From the NCBI GenBank assembly GCA_003136075.1, contig PNBP01000014.1:226-14602 (forward strand): DNA of 14,377 bases. The letters are read 5' to 3'. Numbering within the stretch: position 1 is the first letter of the stretch; each line of letters opens with the position of its first letter. The notes beneath the pieces are model-generated. The model saw only the letters and a list, made by a program, of their open reading frames with translations. It did not search any database and was not told the DNA's origin. A program made the translations under genes and the position numbers. This document shows positions 14,230-14,377 of the stretch, piece after piece. The DNA comes from Methanoregula sp. GTDB lineage: Archaea; Halobacteriota; Methanomicrobia; Methanomicrobiales; Methanospirillaceae.

Positions 14230-14377
14230 CCACTGTAAACGAGATGGAAATTGAATTAAAAGAACCGCTCATCCCCGTAGAGGAATACCTTGCTGCCGGT
14301 GTTCATATCGGTACCCAGCAGAAGAGTGAGGACATGAAAAAGTTCATCTACCGTGTCCGCGGCGATGGACTGTATAT
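14226..14377 (+). CDS. rps2: 30S ribosomal protein S2, N-terminal part (runs off window)
   Basis: The first 50 codons of archaeal S2 (uS2). It starts [20 protein letters not shown] and continues [20 protein letters not shown], a distinctive archaeal S2 segment. The ATG overlaps the eno stop by 4 bases (ATGA). The gene continues beyond the window end. Confidence 0.95.
   Translation, partial: MTTVNEMEIELKEPLIPVEEYLAAGVHIGTQQKSEDMKKFIYRVRGDGLY

Noticed and set aside
1..14377. CRISPR arrays, insertion sequences, integrase or attachment-site signatures
   Set aside because: No regularly spaced repeats, transposase motifs or tRNA-end duplications were seen; the 3' ends of both tRNAs are not repeated elsewhere in the window as far as I can read.

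Overview
The window is archaeal, and the sequence points to a methanogen of the order Methanomicrobiales (Methanoregula or Methanosphaerula-like). This placement is an inference from protein character, moderate-to-high GC and gene order; no search was run. The archaeal signals are S3Ae, S15 of archaeal type, L18e, Rpo3 with Fe-S cysteines, Rpo10, Rpo6, a Pcc1 KEOPS subunit, TATA-like promoters, strong Shine-Dalgarno sites and tRNA genes without an encoded CCA.

Layout. (1) 1-2073, minus strand: rps15 - recJ-like DHH nuclease - pcc1 - rps3ae (partial), a tightly packed archaeal ribosome/tRNA-modification cluster. Its upstream region (2074-2328) has a TATA box inside a 7-bp dyad, followed by a foldable region bounded by a perfect 9-bp inverted repeat. 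(2) 2329-3120, plus: a lone protein of unknown function with a HEPN-like R-X4-H motif. (3) 3193-4257, minus: an Era-like GTPase followed by a Zn-ribbon protein. (4) 4509-8495, plus: five consecutive genes encoding almost nothing but CBS domains (about 18 in total). Three of the four junctions overlap or abut; the other is a 117-bp gap. (5) 8496-8925: non-coding. (6) 8926-end, plus: the classic euryarchaeal operon tRNA-Ser(GCU) - rps13 - rps4 - rps11 - rpo3 - rpl18e - rpl13 - rps9 - rpo10 - tRNA-Pro(CGG) - rpo6 - eno - rps2 (partial).

How the parts fit. The two flanks are translation/transcription housekeeping operons. The accessory element is the CBS operon between them. It has one strong start (TATA at 4443, Shine-Dalgarno at 4496) and translational coupling at most junctions. 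No catalytic or DNA-binding domain is fused to the CBS proteins; only the first has an added Zn ribbon. The simplest reading is a multi-subunit adenine-nucleotide (or SAM-like ligand) sensing assembly whose output partner is unknown. It is the best candidate here for an undescribed system. Secondary candidates are the rps15 upstream structure and the HEPN-like gene.
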